A program made the position numbers and the translations under genes. Shown here piece after piece: positions 1 to 11,230 of a stretch of DNA of 64,000 bases. The stretch is from Nyssa sinensis (Eukaryota > Streptophyta > Magnoliopsida > Cornales > Nyssaceae), in assembly GCA_008638375.1 (NCBI GenBank), contig CM018041.1, positions 11,090,846 to 11,154,845 on the forward strand, written 5' to 3'. The notes beneath the pieces are model-generated. The model had not been told where the DNA came from and did not search any database. It saw only the letters and a program-made list of their open reading frames with translations. How positions within the stretch are numbered: position 1 is the first letter of the stretch; each line of letters opens with the position of its first letter.

Positions 1-345
1 GAACAAATGTATGGCTTCTTCCCATGCTCAAACAGTTTTCTGGGCCATCTATTTCTGATTGTGGTGTATGAATAAGAGAGAAAGGGAAGTGAGATGGAGT
101 GGGAGTGGGAGTGGGAGTGGGAGTGGGGAGAGAGAGAGAGTTGAGAGAGGAAAAAAAAAAGAAGAAAAAATAAAAAAATATTATTAAAATACAAGGGTAA
201 TTTGGTAAATGGACCAATTTGATTAATGTCGTTTGGGGACAATTTTTAACAGGGGGGACAGTGTTATTTTTGAAACTACAGGAGAGGTTTCTGTAATTGT
301 CAGAAACCCCAGGGGAGGTAAGTGTAATTATCTCTAGAGATAACT
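1..345. repeat. Right end of a TIR transposon-like repeat
   Basis: The stretch from about 240 to 340 is the same terminal repeat that bounds the neighbouring element at 350-2790, in the opposite orientation to that element's left end. Shared blocks are a GGGGACAGTGTTATT-like core, a GTTTCTGTAATTGTCAGAAA-like block and a terminal AGTGTAATTATCTC. The element's body lies off the left edge of the window. Positions 95-127 are a short GGGAGT-type simple repeat, followed by GA and A runs. No coding sequence is visible. Confidence 0.55.
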
Positions 346-349
346 ACAA

Positions 350-435
350 GAGATAATTACACTTACCTCCCCTAAGGTTTCTGACAATTGCAGAAACTTC
401 TCCTATAGTTTCTAAAATAACACTGTTCCCCTGTC
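350..435 (+). repeat. Left terminal inverted repeat
   Basis: Inverted partner of 2702-2790. Key blocks are ATTACACTTACCTCCCCT, TTTCTGACAATTG and AATAACACTGT. Together with the oppositely oriented end at 255-340 it also forms a near-palindrome centred at about 345. Confidence 0.6.
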
Positions 436-509
436 AGACCTGTCGGTTAAATGACGTTAACGGAAAACTTAAAATTACGAAATTACCCATTGTATAAAAT
501 AAATATATT

Positions 510-953
510 TTAATTAAAAATCAACCATTCTTTCTCTCCTCTATTTTTTCCTCTCATACGCCTCTCTCTAACCCTACATCTCACTTTTCTCTCTCCTCTC
601 TTTTTTCCTCTTTTTTTTTTTTCCTCTCTCGATTGAAACAGAGATGAACCTTTTTTCAGATGAGGTGGAACCTCAACCAATCGTGCTCGATCGGATGAAA
701 ATACGTCACCATGGTAAGGCGGATCGGCAACATTTGTGTAGTGTTCATCGTCAGCGACGGCGAAGTAGGATTCGTTAAAGCGTCGTGACGGAAGGTGAAG
801 GTCGTAGCCGATGTAGCCGTCGTCGTCAAAAGGGTGAGTCAACGTTGTCGTAATGTCATCAGCGTCAAAGGGGCGGATTGAGCCGAAGCCAGTCCATGCT
901 CGCTTCGTCAAATCTGGGTTTGTACCTATGCCATCTATACATCTCAATCCCAT
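510..953 (-). pseudogene. Clathrin light chain-like N-terminal fragment (captured)
   Basis: The minus-strand reading frame has 147 codons. Residues about 28-90 resemble the acidic N-terminal part of plant clathrin light chains: a run PFDDDGYIGYD followed by LPSRRF, close to the plant motif DDGY-x-GYDPRLPSQRF. Clathrin light chains bind the heavy chain and regulate coat assembly at the plasma membrane and trans-Golgi. The heavy-chain-binding coiled coil and C-terminal part are absent; the last 45 residues are Lys/Arg/Glu-rich translation of a CT-rich microsatellite. It lies between the terminal repeats of the 350-2790 element, so it is probably a transduplicated gene piece rather than a working gene. 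The match is by eye and moderate. Confidence 0.45.
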
Positions 954-1664
954 AGCGCATCACTACCACTATTGGCGCCATAGAAACTACCAATGACGTG
1001 ACCCACTACTGATCACTACCCTAACCTCCGGCCACAATTGGTAGCCTCATCAAACAATAGCCCCACGTCGGTATAACAGCCTCATCAAACAACAGCCCCA
1101 CGTCGGTACAACAGCCTCATCAAACAACAGCCTCACCTGCGGCATTCCGTCCGGTTTAATGGCAGAGATTGACTGCGAATTTGTCCTCTAATTGAAATTA
1201 TTTTATGAATTTGGGGATTAATTGCCATTTGAAATTACTTTATGATGCTGGAAATCAACCACAGATTAGCGATGATAGGGGCATGAGTCGCCTATTGATG
1301 TGGTTGAGCTTGATTTTCCAATGAAGAACCCGTATAATTCAATTTGAATGGTGGGAATATGTTGTGATTGGTGTGATGAATTGGGGGGAATTTACAGAGA
1401 GTGCAGTAGCAACAGGGACATATGTATATGTGTGTGTATTTGTGTAGCAGCAGCAGTGTCATTTGGATTGGAAACTCGTGCAATTGTCCAATTAAGGGCT
1501 GTGAATCAGCAGTTGTTGAAGAGGCTGTAGGGTCAAGCTAGTATTGGAAGCAATTTGCTGTAAGGGGGATCATGTTAGAATGATTTTAGGAATTTCAGAG
1601 ATTGAGATATTTTAGAGAGAAAAATTTGTCTCTGAAGATCTCATTGGTTGCTCATCTAGTCAGT

Positions 1665-2063
1665 TTACTCATTATTATGTAACAAATTGTAGTGAAACAA
1701 CTTTATTTGAGAAAGGCCCATTTCAAGCCCCTTATTTTTGGTACAATCCCGCATAGCTTCAGCAATATTGCTACTGAATGGCGATGGTGATGGTAGCGGT
1801 GGCGGTGGCGGCAGCAGAGGTGGTGGCCGAGGAGGAGGAGGACTTTTAAAATGAACAGGGATGTTGGGTCGTGGGGGTGGGGGTAGGGGTGGGGGTGGTG
1901 GTGCAGTATGAATTCTCCTATAGGAAACTACATCCAAGGCTGAGTTGGAAACATCCTCTGGCGTTGCTGCAATGACAAAGGAGGCCTTGCCCATGTAATT
2001 AGTATGTAACAGTGTCAATTCATGGATCAACATGAACATAAGGAAGAATGAAATTGCTTTCAT
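1665..2063 (-). CDS. Putative small secreted proline-rich protein
   Basis: This is a 132-codon open frame. Residues 1-33 look like a signal peptide (MK start, then a hydrophobic core FFLMFMLI). A middle part (about residues 50-95) is dominated by PPPP runs separated by R/L/S, as in proline-rich or extensin-like wall proteins, but the SPPPP-Y pattern of true extensins is not evident. The C-terminal 35 residues are unlike known families. The frame lies inside the 350-2790 TIR element, downstream of the clathrin-like fragment on the same strand, so it may be a captured exon. A GT-rich repeat on the plus strand can generate polyproline by chance; the signal peptide is the main argument that it is real. 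Confidence 0.35.
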   Translation of the reverse strand: MKAISFFLMFMLIHELTLLHTNYMGKASFVIAATPEDVSNSALDVVSYRRIHTAPPPPPLPPPPRPNIPVHFKSPPPPRPPPLLPPPPPLPSPSPFSSNIAEAMRDCTKNKGLEMGLSQIKLFHYNLLHNNE

Positions 2064-2701
2064 CCACCACCATTGAAGAGATCATCCACCATCATTTTTC
2101 CTAAAAATCCTGCACTTTCAGGCTTCCAGCACATCTAGCATTCCAAATATGCAATTATAAGGAACTATTGATAAAGAGTAAACTATAATCAATTCATTTT
2201 CCAAGGAAGCATCTTTTCCCTGTTCTTGTGGATACTCTTTCAAATAGGTTTTGAATATATATATATATATATATATATTCATTTATATATATTTTTCCAA
2301 GTAGTTTTTGAATATTTTATCAAAAGGTGGATATACAGAAAGTTTATGGACTGTAATTCTAACTACTCTCTCAGCGTTCCACTTCTTTTGGATTTGGTGT
2401 TGGTGGGTGTTTACAGAGAAAGAGGTTTCCTATGATGAAGAGGGAGTAGTTACAGAGATAGGGTTATAGGGTTTCTGTGATGGAGATAGAGAAAATGTCT
2501 TCTTTTTTTTATTAAAAAGGTTACTATTAAAGTAAGGGTAGTTTGGTTATTTAACCATGACTTGTAAGGGTAATTTTGTCCTTACATTATTTGTAAGGGC
2601 AAAGTTGGCATTTGAATAAAATTTGAAGCTAACATCATTGAATTCCATTAAGTCAACTAACGACTGTTAATGGGAGGGAGAATCTGTTACAGATCAGTAA
2701 A

Positions 2702-2790
2702 CCAGAAAGGGGACAGTGTTATTTCAGAAACTATAGAGGAGGTTTCTACAATTGTCAGAAACCTCAGGGGACGTATGTGTAATTTACCCT
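2702..2790 (-). repeat. Right terminal inverted repeat
   Basis: Inverted partner of 350-435, with the AACACTGT, TTTCTGACAATTG and AATTACACATACGTCCCCT-like blocks on the minus strand. Confidence 0.6.
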
Positions 2791-3147
2791 TGATTTTATT
2801 ATTAAAATCAAATGGCCATCTTTGTGATTCTAGCCATTTTCCGGTTTTACAAGAAAAAGACAATACTACTCAATAATGCTGAAAAGAAATTGTCATTACT
2901 CAAACTGGTTTAAAAAAAGAAATTCAATGATATATATTCTTTTTGTACTCTGCACTCTGAAAAATCATTGTTGTTAGCTTGGTATGTTTGGATGTGAAAC
3001 AGAAATTAAGTACAAGTGAGATTGATATTTACTACTGTGTTGTAGGATGCAAGAATTCTCTTCAATCTCTTCTATTTTAATTTTTTTCATCACTTTCTTA
3101 TTTTTTTATTGGTCATTGATACAAAGTTGGATAGAAATAACCATAAC

Positions 3148-3204
<57 letters not shown>

Positions 3205-4671
3205 TACAAATCTAAAAATCACTCTTCTTTTTTTAACTCTAAAATGTTTCAATTACCAAACATTTACAAACTGTGAAATTTTACAGTTTGCTTTTCTTCC
3301 AAAATAGATTTTTTTAATGCAAATTTTACTACCTTGAAAAAGTTTTTGACATGCAAAATGGGACCACACGATAATTTTTATACTTTTCTTGGACCATTGG
3401 TTGAACGACCTTTTTTTTTTCCTCATTTTTTGAATAAAGTGTAAATTTTGATAGTAAAAATTGGGAGAGAGTTTTGCAGTATAAATTTTGACAATAAAAA
3501 CTAGAAGGGAGTTCTACTGTATAAATTTTTACACTTCAAATTTTTTTAAAATTTCATATTCAATATAGCTTTTGTTTGATAGATTTCGGTGCTTAGAATT
3601 CAAATATATAAATTTTATTAATATTTTTTTATAGATTATAAGTTGTTGAATTTTAAAGTTTGGAATTTTTTTTTTTTTGAGACTAACTCCAGTTTCTATG
3701 TCTTGCATGGTGAAGATGTGTTTTTGTCCCAAAAAAAAGTCATGAATTTAATGGGTTAAAGTGTTTTTGCTTGGACCTTATAGTAAAAAAGGTCCATCTC
3801 ATGGACTAGAAATCAAACAACCCTAAAATTTAACACTCCAATGATAATAACAAATTTTAACATTTTATATTTTAATATTTTGTTTTAACAAGTGAGTCTC
3901 ACAATGTTTTGATACAAAGATAAAAGAATTGTGTATTTATTGGATCTCACAATATTTTTAATATATAAATTACATTTCCTACTTTCCAACCAAAGGAGCA
4001 AATTTGCTACTTTTAAAAGAGAATAACAAATTTAAAAGTAGTGTAGCTTCCTTCTTTGGAATTCTAAAAAGTGACATGACCCATCAAATTTGATTTTTTT
4101 TCAATAAATTGCTTCATCGCTTGGTGGTTGTTCTAATAAAAGCCAAACAAGTAAAGAGAAAACAATACTGAAAAGTAGATTGCAAATAATAATCATTATA
4201 AGAAAATGGATTGCAATAAAAATATAAATAAATAAAGATAGAACAAAAATAATTCAATTTTACAGTAGCAGAATTCTTAAACCAATATTGAGTTCATCAA
4301 CAATTTGGATAAAACTACCCTGACCCACTTGTGGGGAAAAAAAGAAGGGGAAAAGGAAAAACTAATAAAAATGAGTAAAGAGAAAAACTTGAAGCATCCT
4401 ATTGATATTTTTTCCTTTTTATTCCTCCTTTAAATAAGAAAGAACTTCATTGATAATGGGAAGAAATACAAAAGCAAAGATACATATAGAAACTATAACA
4501 ATTCAAAGAAACAGAGAGAACAAATCGAAAAAAAGAATAGCAAAACAACTACAGAAAGAAAGAAATTAAACTGAAGTTCACATAGGAGAACAAGCACCCT
4601 ATTGATTTTTTTTTTCCCCCTTTTTTCCCCTTTTGGTAAGAAAAACTTCATTGATAATGGGAAGAAAGAAA
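2791..4671. other. AT-rich spacer without a recognisable gene
   Basis: Stops are dense in all frames and there are many homopolymer A/T runs. The only structure seen is a short block, ACTTCATTGATAATGGGAAGAAA, present at about 4444-4470 and again at 4636-4671 immediately before the copia 5' LTR. The copia element therefore inserted next to a small local duplication. Confidence 0.6.
3147..3200. repeat. Compound (TA)n(GA)n microsatellite
   Basis: About ten TA units run directly into about seventeen GA units. A second TA run lies at 2254-2277. Confidence 0.9.
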
Positions 4672-4935
4672 TGTTAAGCAAGAAACTCAGTCCACTCTCA
4701 ACACAGCAGACTTATCGCCAACTGGCTTCAACATCTACAACAACCTTATCAAGCGCCAACAAACTGATTTCCTTTCAAACTCTGCTTCCACATATCTTGT
4801 ACTTGATATCTATTGTTTATTTCAAATGTATTCTTATCCTTGTAAATTGTAACAACCTGAGCTGTATAAATAAACCAATACACGGACTGGTTTGTATTGA
4901 GGCTAGAACCCTTTATTCATATCTCATTGCTTTCA
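4672..4935 (+). repeat. Copia 5' LTR
   Basis: It starts TGTTAAGC and ends CTTTCA. It is nearly the same as 9243-9504 apart from scattered substitutions and small indels. A TATA-like GCTGTATAAATAAACC near 4861 is a plausible core promoter for the element. Confidence 0.92.
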
Positions 4936-4948
4936 TGGTATCAGAGCA
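4936..4948 (+). other. Primer binding site (tRNA-iMet type)
   Basis: TGGTATCAGAGCA directly follows the 5' LTR and is the usual plant copia primer site, complementary to the 3' end of initiator tRNA-Met. Confidence 0.9.
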
Positions 4949-4992
4949 CTCTGCTCATCCTTCAATTTTTTTTTTTTTTTAAACCTCCTCTA

Positions 4993-7900
4993 ATGGCTAC
5001 CTCATCATCTGTCAACTTTATTGCCCCCAATCTTAGTCAACTTGTTTCAGGCTAAGTTGGATGAGACCAACTATCTCATGTGGTTGTCTCAAATTGTTCC
5101 AGTTCTCAAGAGTCATGATATAATGGGCTTCATGGATGGTTCTCTACCATGCCCCTCTCAGTTTCTCATTGATGATCAAGGGAAACCAACAACTACTCTC
5201 AATACTGAGTATATCCTATGGAATCGAAAGGATCAATTTGTTTTGGGCTGGATTAATGCTACTCTTTCTGATAAAGTGGCACCATCTGTGTATGGTCTCA
5301 ATTCCGCATGACCTGCTTGGCTTGCCTTGGCCAACAAATTTGCTTCTCTATCTCTATCTCGATCTCGCATTAACCATTTGAAGCGGCTCCTCCAAGCTTT
5401 GAATCAAGGTTCCTATGAAGTGTGCGGCTTACCTTGATTCGGCAAAGCAACTAGCAGCACAACTAGGAGCTATTGGTAAGACCATTGATGATGATGATTT
5501 AATTGCTTATATTGTGAGTGGTTTGAATCATTCATATCACCCCTTTATCACCTATCTGTCCCTTGCCACCCGAGACAAAGCTCTTTCTTTCGAAGACTTC
5601 CAAGCCGAGCTACTATCCTGTGAATTACTTCTAGAAAATCAACTCCATTCAATCCCACCTGAAACCAATAATTTAGCCCTGTTTGCTCCCAAACATCCCC
5701 AACAGCCTTACAACAGAAAGCAAAAATACTCCACAAAATCTCACCCGCAAACCTTCCAACCTCCATACTACTAAAAAATGCCTGCACCTAATACCCAGTG
5801 TTATCCTTCTCCTCAACCAAACCATCCTCAACAAACCTTTAATAGCCCACGCGCACCTTGCCAAATTTGTGGCAAACCAAACCACCAGGCACTTGACTGT
5901 TTTCATCGCATGGACTATACTTATCAAGGTCGCCATCCTCCTACTCAATTAGCGGCTATGGTTGCTCAAACTAATGCTATTACTATTGCTGAAGATCCTT
6001 GGTTCGCTGACAGTGGGGCTAATCAGCATGTTACAACCAATCATGAGCAGCTGACTCTTGCACAACCGTACACTGGACATGACCATGTTGCTGTTGGTAA
6101 TGGACAAGGTTTGCATATCAAAAATACTGGTTCCATCATTCTCCATACCCCTGCTTCTTCACTTAAACTTAGTCATGTTCTTCATTGCCCTCAAGCTTCT
6201 GCTAATTTACTCTCTATTAATCAATTTTGTCTTGACAATAACTGTTTCTTCATTCTAACTGCTTCTCATTATTTTGTCAAGGACAACCGCACGAGGAAGA
6301 CACTGTTGGAAAGACAAAGTATTGGACTTTTTCCCATCAATTTGCAGTCATTAGTTCTCAATAAACCACTTGCAATGGCAGCAGTAATAGGAGTCAAAGC
6401 ATCGGTTTCAGTTTGGCATTCTAGATTAGGATATGCTTCCCATTTAGTTGTTATTCAGTTATTAAATAAACATTCTCTACCTTATGTTGGTTCATTGAAT
6501 AATAGTGAAGTCTGTGAGCCTTGTCAACTTGGTAAAGGCAAACAACTTCCCTTTTTACGTTATCATCGAATAACAAGTTCACCTTTGGAACTTATTCATT
6601 CCGATGTTTGGTCTTGCTCCACTCAATCTCTTAGTGGCTGCCGTTATTATGTTCTTTTCATTGATGATTTCTCTCATTTTACATGGCTTTATCCTCTTCA
6701 AAATAAATATGATGTCTACGTATGTTTTCTCAAATTTAAAGTTCTTGTTGAAAATCAGTTATCTTGCAAAATTAAGAACTTTCAAACTAATGGAGGTGGG
6801 GAATACATGTATAAACCATTTGAATAATTTCTTGCAACCAATGGCATTCATCATTGCATCACATGTCCCCACACTTCTCAACAAAATGGTACTGCTGAGA
6901 GAAAACATAGATATATTACTGAAATGGGATTATCCTTACTTGCTCAATCTCATTTACCTCTAACATATTGGGTTAATGCCTTCTTAATTGCCATAGACCT
7001 TATTAATCGTTTGCCTACGTTGGTTCTTAACAATGGCACACCATTCTTCAAATTGTTTGGCAACATTCCCGATTATACATCTCTTCGTACCTTTGGATGT
7101 GCTTGTTATCCGCTTTTAAGGCCATATGCATCACACAAACTCATGTTCCATAATAAGAAGTGTATATTTTTGGGTTATAGTGCTAATCAATGCGGCTATA
7201 GGTGTCTAGATCTAGTTTCTCATAAAATTTTTATTTCTCGTCATGTGGTTTTTGATGAACTTACGTTTCTGCAAAGGATGTCTTGAAGTCCTCACCGCCT
7301 TCCACAGTGGCTACCTCTCCTGGTAATTCCTTCCCTATCTTATTTCTTTCACATTTTAATTTTGATTTATCTCTCTCTTTCTCTCTCATATTGAATCTGA
7401 TTTATCTCGTAGCACTCATGCAGATTCATCTACCTCTCATAATTCTCCTGACCGACCCCCTTTCTCATCTTCATATGATTTCGTTGCTCCAACATCCAGT
7501 TCCAGTCCAGAAATTTCTCCATCTCTTTCCTCACTCCTTACCCGCACCTATAATTCCTTTTGCTTCTCACAAATCCCATCCTACGACCACTCGGTCTCAA
7601 ACAGGCCATCTCAAATGACATACCTTCCCTAAGTATAAGACATTCTACTCAACAAAACATCCTCTTAAGGCTCTTACCAGCATAACAATGCCAATTGAAC
7701 CTCGTTCTTACAAACAAGCCTCATTGTATCCTGAATGGTGCACGACTATGTAAGAAGAATATGATGCTTTGATTGCAAACTGTACATGGATACTTTGCCC
7801 TCGACCATTGAATCATAATGTTAATGATAACAAATGGGTCTATAAGGTTAAACAAACATCCAATGGTCAGGTTGATCAACTTAAAGCTCGATTAGTGGCT

Positions 7901-9237
7901 AAAGGTTTTGAACAAGAATGTGGCATAGATTTCACTGAGACATTCAGTCCAGTTTTAAACCTTCCACAATTCGAGTTATTCTTACTCTTGCTGTTTATTT
8001 TTATTGGAATATTCGACAATTGGATGTTTCTAATGCTTTCTTGCATGGTGTTTTACAAGAGGACGTCTATATGAAGCAACCTCAAGGCTTTGTTCATCCG
8101 GATTTTCCTACCTATGTTTGCAAGCTTGAGAAGTCCTTATATGGACTCAAACAAGCCTCACGGGCTTGGTTCATGCGCCTATTTCAGTCTCTACTTCAGT
8201 TTGGATTTATTTCCTCATCGGTGGACTCCTCCTTATTTATTTATCATCAAAGAAATATTCACATGTTCTTTCTCATCTACGTGGATGACATTCTTGTGAC
8301 AGGAAAGCATCTTTCTCTTATTGCTTCTCTTATTGCCAAGTTGCAACTGGAATTCAAAATGAAGAATCTTGGTTTATTAAATTATTTTCTTGGCATTCAA
8401 GCTCATCGAGACTCTACAGGCTTACACCTCCGGCAATCAAAATACATTGGTGATCTTCTCCATCACACTAAAATGATTAGTGCCAAACCTTATCCCTTAC
8501 CATGCTCCTCGGGACTTAAGCTTTCAGCTCATGATGGTGAACCTCTCTCGGCAGCCTCAAATTACTGAGTATCGCCAAACTGTTGGTGCTCTACAATATT
8601 GCACTTTGACTCATCCAAATATTGCTTTCTCAGTTAACCAACTATGCTAACATCTGCATTGTCCAAGATCCACTCATTGGTCTGCTGTTAAGCGGGTTCT
8701 CCGCTACCTCAAAGGAACAATTGACAACGGCTTATGGTATCAAAAAGGATCTTTTACTCTTCAAGCTTATTACGACTCCGATTGGGCTGGTAATCCTGAT
8801 GATCGTTGTTCAACTACAGGTTATAGTGTATTTCTTGGTTCATGTTTAGTGTCTTGGATTGCTAAAAAACAAACTGTTGTAGCACGTTCCAGTATTGAGG
8901 CGGAATATCGGGCTTTAGCAATCACCACAGCCGAACTCTATTAGGTTAGAATGCTTCTCAAAGAACTCTGTATACCCTCCCTATTCCTCCCACAATTTTG
9001 TGTGACAACATTGGTGCATTAGCTTTAGCTTCTAATCCTGTCTTCCATGCTAGAACCAAGCAGATCGAAGTAGACTACTATTTTATATGTGAGAAAGTTC
9101 TAAATAAAGATATTACACTCTAGTTTATTTGTTCCCAAGATCAGATTGTTGATGTTTTTACAAAAGGATTAAGCACCAGTCGCTTTTGTGAGCTTCGGAA
9201 CAAGCTGCAAGTGTGCCTACCCCCTTCTAGCTTGTAG
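4993..9237 (+). pseudogene. Copia gag-pol polyprotein, multiply broken
   Basis: The ATG at 4993 opens the gag and is out of frame with the continuation by about 5050 (KLDETNYLMW). A further break lies near 5310, and an in-frame TAA near 5772 separates gag from the zinc-knuckle reading frame. The zinc knuckle CQICGKPNHQALDC (about 5861-5902) is followed by the protease motif WFADSGANQHV (about 6000) and the HHCC integrase finger (about 6415-6550). The integrase core includes VLFIDDFSHFTWLYPL. The next expected acid in the DGGGEY motif reads N (TNGGGEY, about 6784-6804). RT begins near 7769, with [24 protein letters not shown] and the active-site YVDDILVTG (about 8280-8304). RNase H ends with IEAEYRAL; then a TAG at about 8943 stands where the family has Trp. 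A second TAG follows at about 9121. Order and motifs are certain; lineage within copia is not assigned. Confidence 0.9.
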
Positions 9238-9242
9238 GGGGA

Positions 9243-9504
9243 TGTTAAGCAAGAAGCTCAGTCCACTCTCAACACAGCAGACTTATCGCCAACGGCTTCA
9301 ACATCTGCAACAACCTTATCAGCTCCAACAAACTGATTTCCTTTTAGACTTTGCTTCCGCATATCTTGTACTTGATATCTATTGTTTATTTCAAATGTAT
9401 TTTTATCCTTGTAAATTGTAACAACCTGAGCTATATAAGTAAACCAATACACGGACTGGTTTGTATTGAGGCCAGAACCCTTTATTCATATCTCATTACT
9501 TTCA
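9243..9504 (+). repeat. Copia 3' LTR
   Basis: Partner of 4672-4935, preceded by the polypurine tract TAGGGGGA at about 9235-9242. Confidence 0.92.
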
Positions 9505-10560
9505 AAAAATAGGAGCATCTTGTTGAAAGGTAATGTTAAAGAGAGGAAGCAACATTCCAGAAAAAAGTGCTTTAGAATTTTAAGAGCGAGGAAGCAAAGA
9601 GGACAGAAAATACTTAGGAATGTGGATATTCTACTGCCAATATCAGAGATGAAAGACCAATTTTTTTTTTTTTTATTGAAAATGGGAAGCCCAGATTGTA
9701 CCTTAAGCTTGGTGTTGTTAGCCTTATAGTTTTTCATGAAAATACTAAAAGTACAGCAATAGTGATTGACTAATGTTAATTTATTACACTATATCCTTAA
9801 GATAATATCGTCATCGCACTGGTGCTTTGAGTTTTCAATGGCGACTGTCTCTCATGATATAATGGTCATGCACAATAAATGGAAGCGCTCCAATCTTATG
9901 TGCATAGCAAACCAAAACTTGTCTTTAAACTCTCTTAATATACAGACTCACAGTATGCATGAAGTGAATACTAAAACTCGTGAACTGAATGAATGATGAT
10001 GAGGGCGAACTGAGTTTATATAGGCGATTTGATGACTGTTCAAATAGACACGAACCTTAAGGATGCATCTGTTCACGCGAACATATATAATGCTTCAATT
10101 TGAATAGATGCATCCATTGGTGAACAACACACCAATCTGAAGGGATGCACCTGTTCATGATGATTGTTCAGTCAAAATTAAAAAATTTAACATTTTGAAA
10201 ATATTTAAATAAATATTTTCAAAAAGATATATATACAGCGGGTCAAGGCTCAAGTCTAACCTAAGGTAATTATATATATACTTTTTAAAAACTTTGTTCT
10301 TAACCTATGTGAGACAAAAGCTTTTCACACGTTTCAAGCTTTGTTACCTTTTTTCAAGTGGTGATATTTACATTCAATTTCTCATTCACTCCTTATGATT
10401 TTGAGCAACCCAATATATATGTTCTTAATCTTTTCATGGATGAAAACATATTTCTATGTAGACCCATCTAAAATAATGTTTGATGTCCATTTTAGTTTTG
10501 ACTCAAAAAGACCAAAAATTCTTACACAATAATCCATTTTTCCAACTATTTACATTTCCA
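9505..10560. other. Spacer; unrecognised repeat remnants, no gene
   Basis: No coding sequence is supported. Around 10040-10165 a short motif like GATGCATC(T/C)(G/A)TTCA occurs three times in imperfect form beside GAACA motifs, which suggests part of an old repeat that I cannot name. Confidence 0.45.
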
Positions 10561-10914
10561 AATCTTCATTAAAAATTTGAATTTGAATTTGTATTTCTAG
10601 GCCCTACACTCAAGTCTATTATATCACCACAACATCACCTCCAATAAGAAAGGCTTTGAAACATAAATCCAGTTGTATCTTGGCATCTTTTAGCGAAAGG
10701 CGAAACAAGAAAGTCCTCATCAAGAAAAAATGAAAGACTAAAGAGGAATCCGAAGGACTTTGGTGACAATCCGGGCGGAGGGAATATGCTCAGAATGAGA
10801 ATTCTATTCCGACTTCTTCTGTCTCTGTGATCAATAAGATGTTCAACTCCAAGGATGGGATCAAGATTAAGAAAGAGAATGTATCTCTCCTCAAAGAGTT
10901 AAATGCTAAAGGAG

Positions 10915-11230
10915 GGTAAAAAAAATGTTAATTACCAATTTAGGAACAATACAATCTTATTTACCAAAGTAGGATTGTTATGTAAAAGTGTCACTTTGAA
11001 GTGACACTTCTAGAGAGAAAGCATTGCTTCAAGTGATGCTTTTATGTAAAGAGTGTCACTTCAAATGACATTTTAAGTCTACATGTTAAGTGTCTATGGT
11101 GAAAATATAACTTGAATTGACACTCAACTAATGCTTTCAAGAAACAATCCCACTTTGTTAAATAATATCAAAACAATCTTACTTTGCTAATAAAGTTTTA
11201 AAACAACCCCAAAATGGTAAAAAAATTCCT
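10915..11230. mobile_element. MITE-like element with inverted ends, absent from unit 2
   Basis: The left end (GGAGGGTAAAAAAAATG, then AATTACCAATTTAGGAACAA) and the right end, reverse-complemented (GAGGAATTTTTTTACCATTTTGG), are inverted relatives. Both contain repeats of a TTACCAAA-TAGG-TTGTT motif. The interior is a series of short palindromes, for example AAGTGTCACTTTGAAGTGACACTT at about 10987-11010. The matching place in unit 2 (about 16673-16695) has no such sequence. The subterminal motif resembles the ends of the 17296-27583 element, so the two are probably relatives. Confidence 0.55.

Larger units (their letters stand above)
350..2790. mobile_element. Non-autonomous TIR element (Mutator-like?) carrying gene fragments
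   Basis: The two ends are inverted copies of each other for roughly 85 bp. The left end (350-435) reads ATTACACTTACCTCCCCT followed by a TTTCTGACAATTG block; the right end (2702-2790) gives nearly the same sequence when reverse-complemented. Long terminal inverted repeats around unrelated gene-like pieces are typical of Pack-MULEs, though hAT or other TIR superfamilies are not excluded. No transposase is visible and no clean target duplication was found, because the left end abuts another element of the same family. Inside are a clathrin-light-chain-like fragment and a proline-rich ORF, both on the minus strand. Confidence 0.5.
4672..9504 (+). mobile_element. Ty1/copia LTR retrotransposon, full structure, decayed
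   Basis: The element is 4.83 kb with two LTRs of 264 and 262 bp. A tRNA-iMet-type primer site follows the 5' LTR and a purine tract precedes the 3' LTR. Domains run gag, zinc knuckle, protease, integrase, reverse transcriptase, RNase H; integrase before RT defines copia. The flanks are AGAAA at 4667-4671 and AAAAA after 9504, so the target duplication has either drifted by one base or been lost. The coding region is broken by several frameshifts and stops, so it cannot be autonomous. Confidence 0.92.

Noticed and set aside
2226..2435. ORF with IYIYIY run
   Set aside because: Product of a (TA)n microsatellite. The ORF at 3047-3307 is likewise from TA/GA repeats.
4667..9509. Exact target duplication for the copia element
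   Set aside because: Flanks AGAAA and AAAAA differ by one base in A-rich sequence, so it is not decisive.
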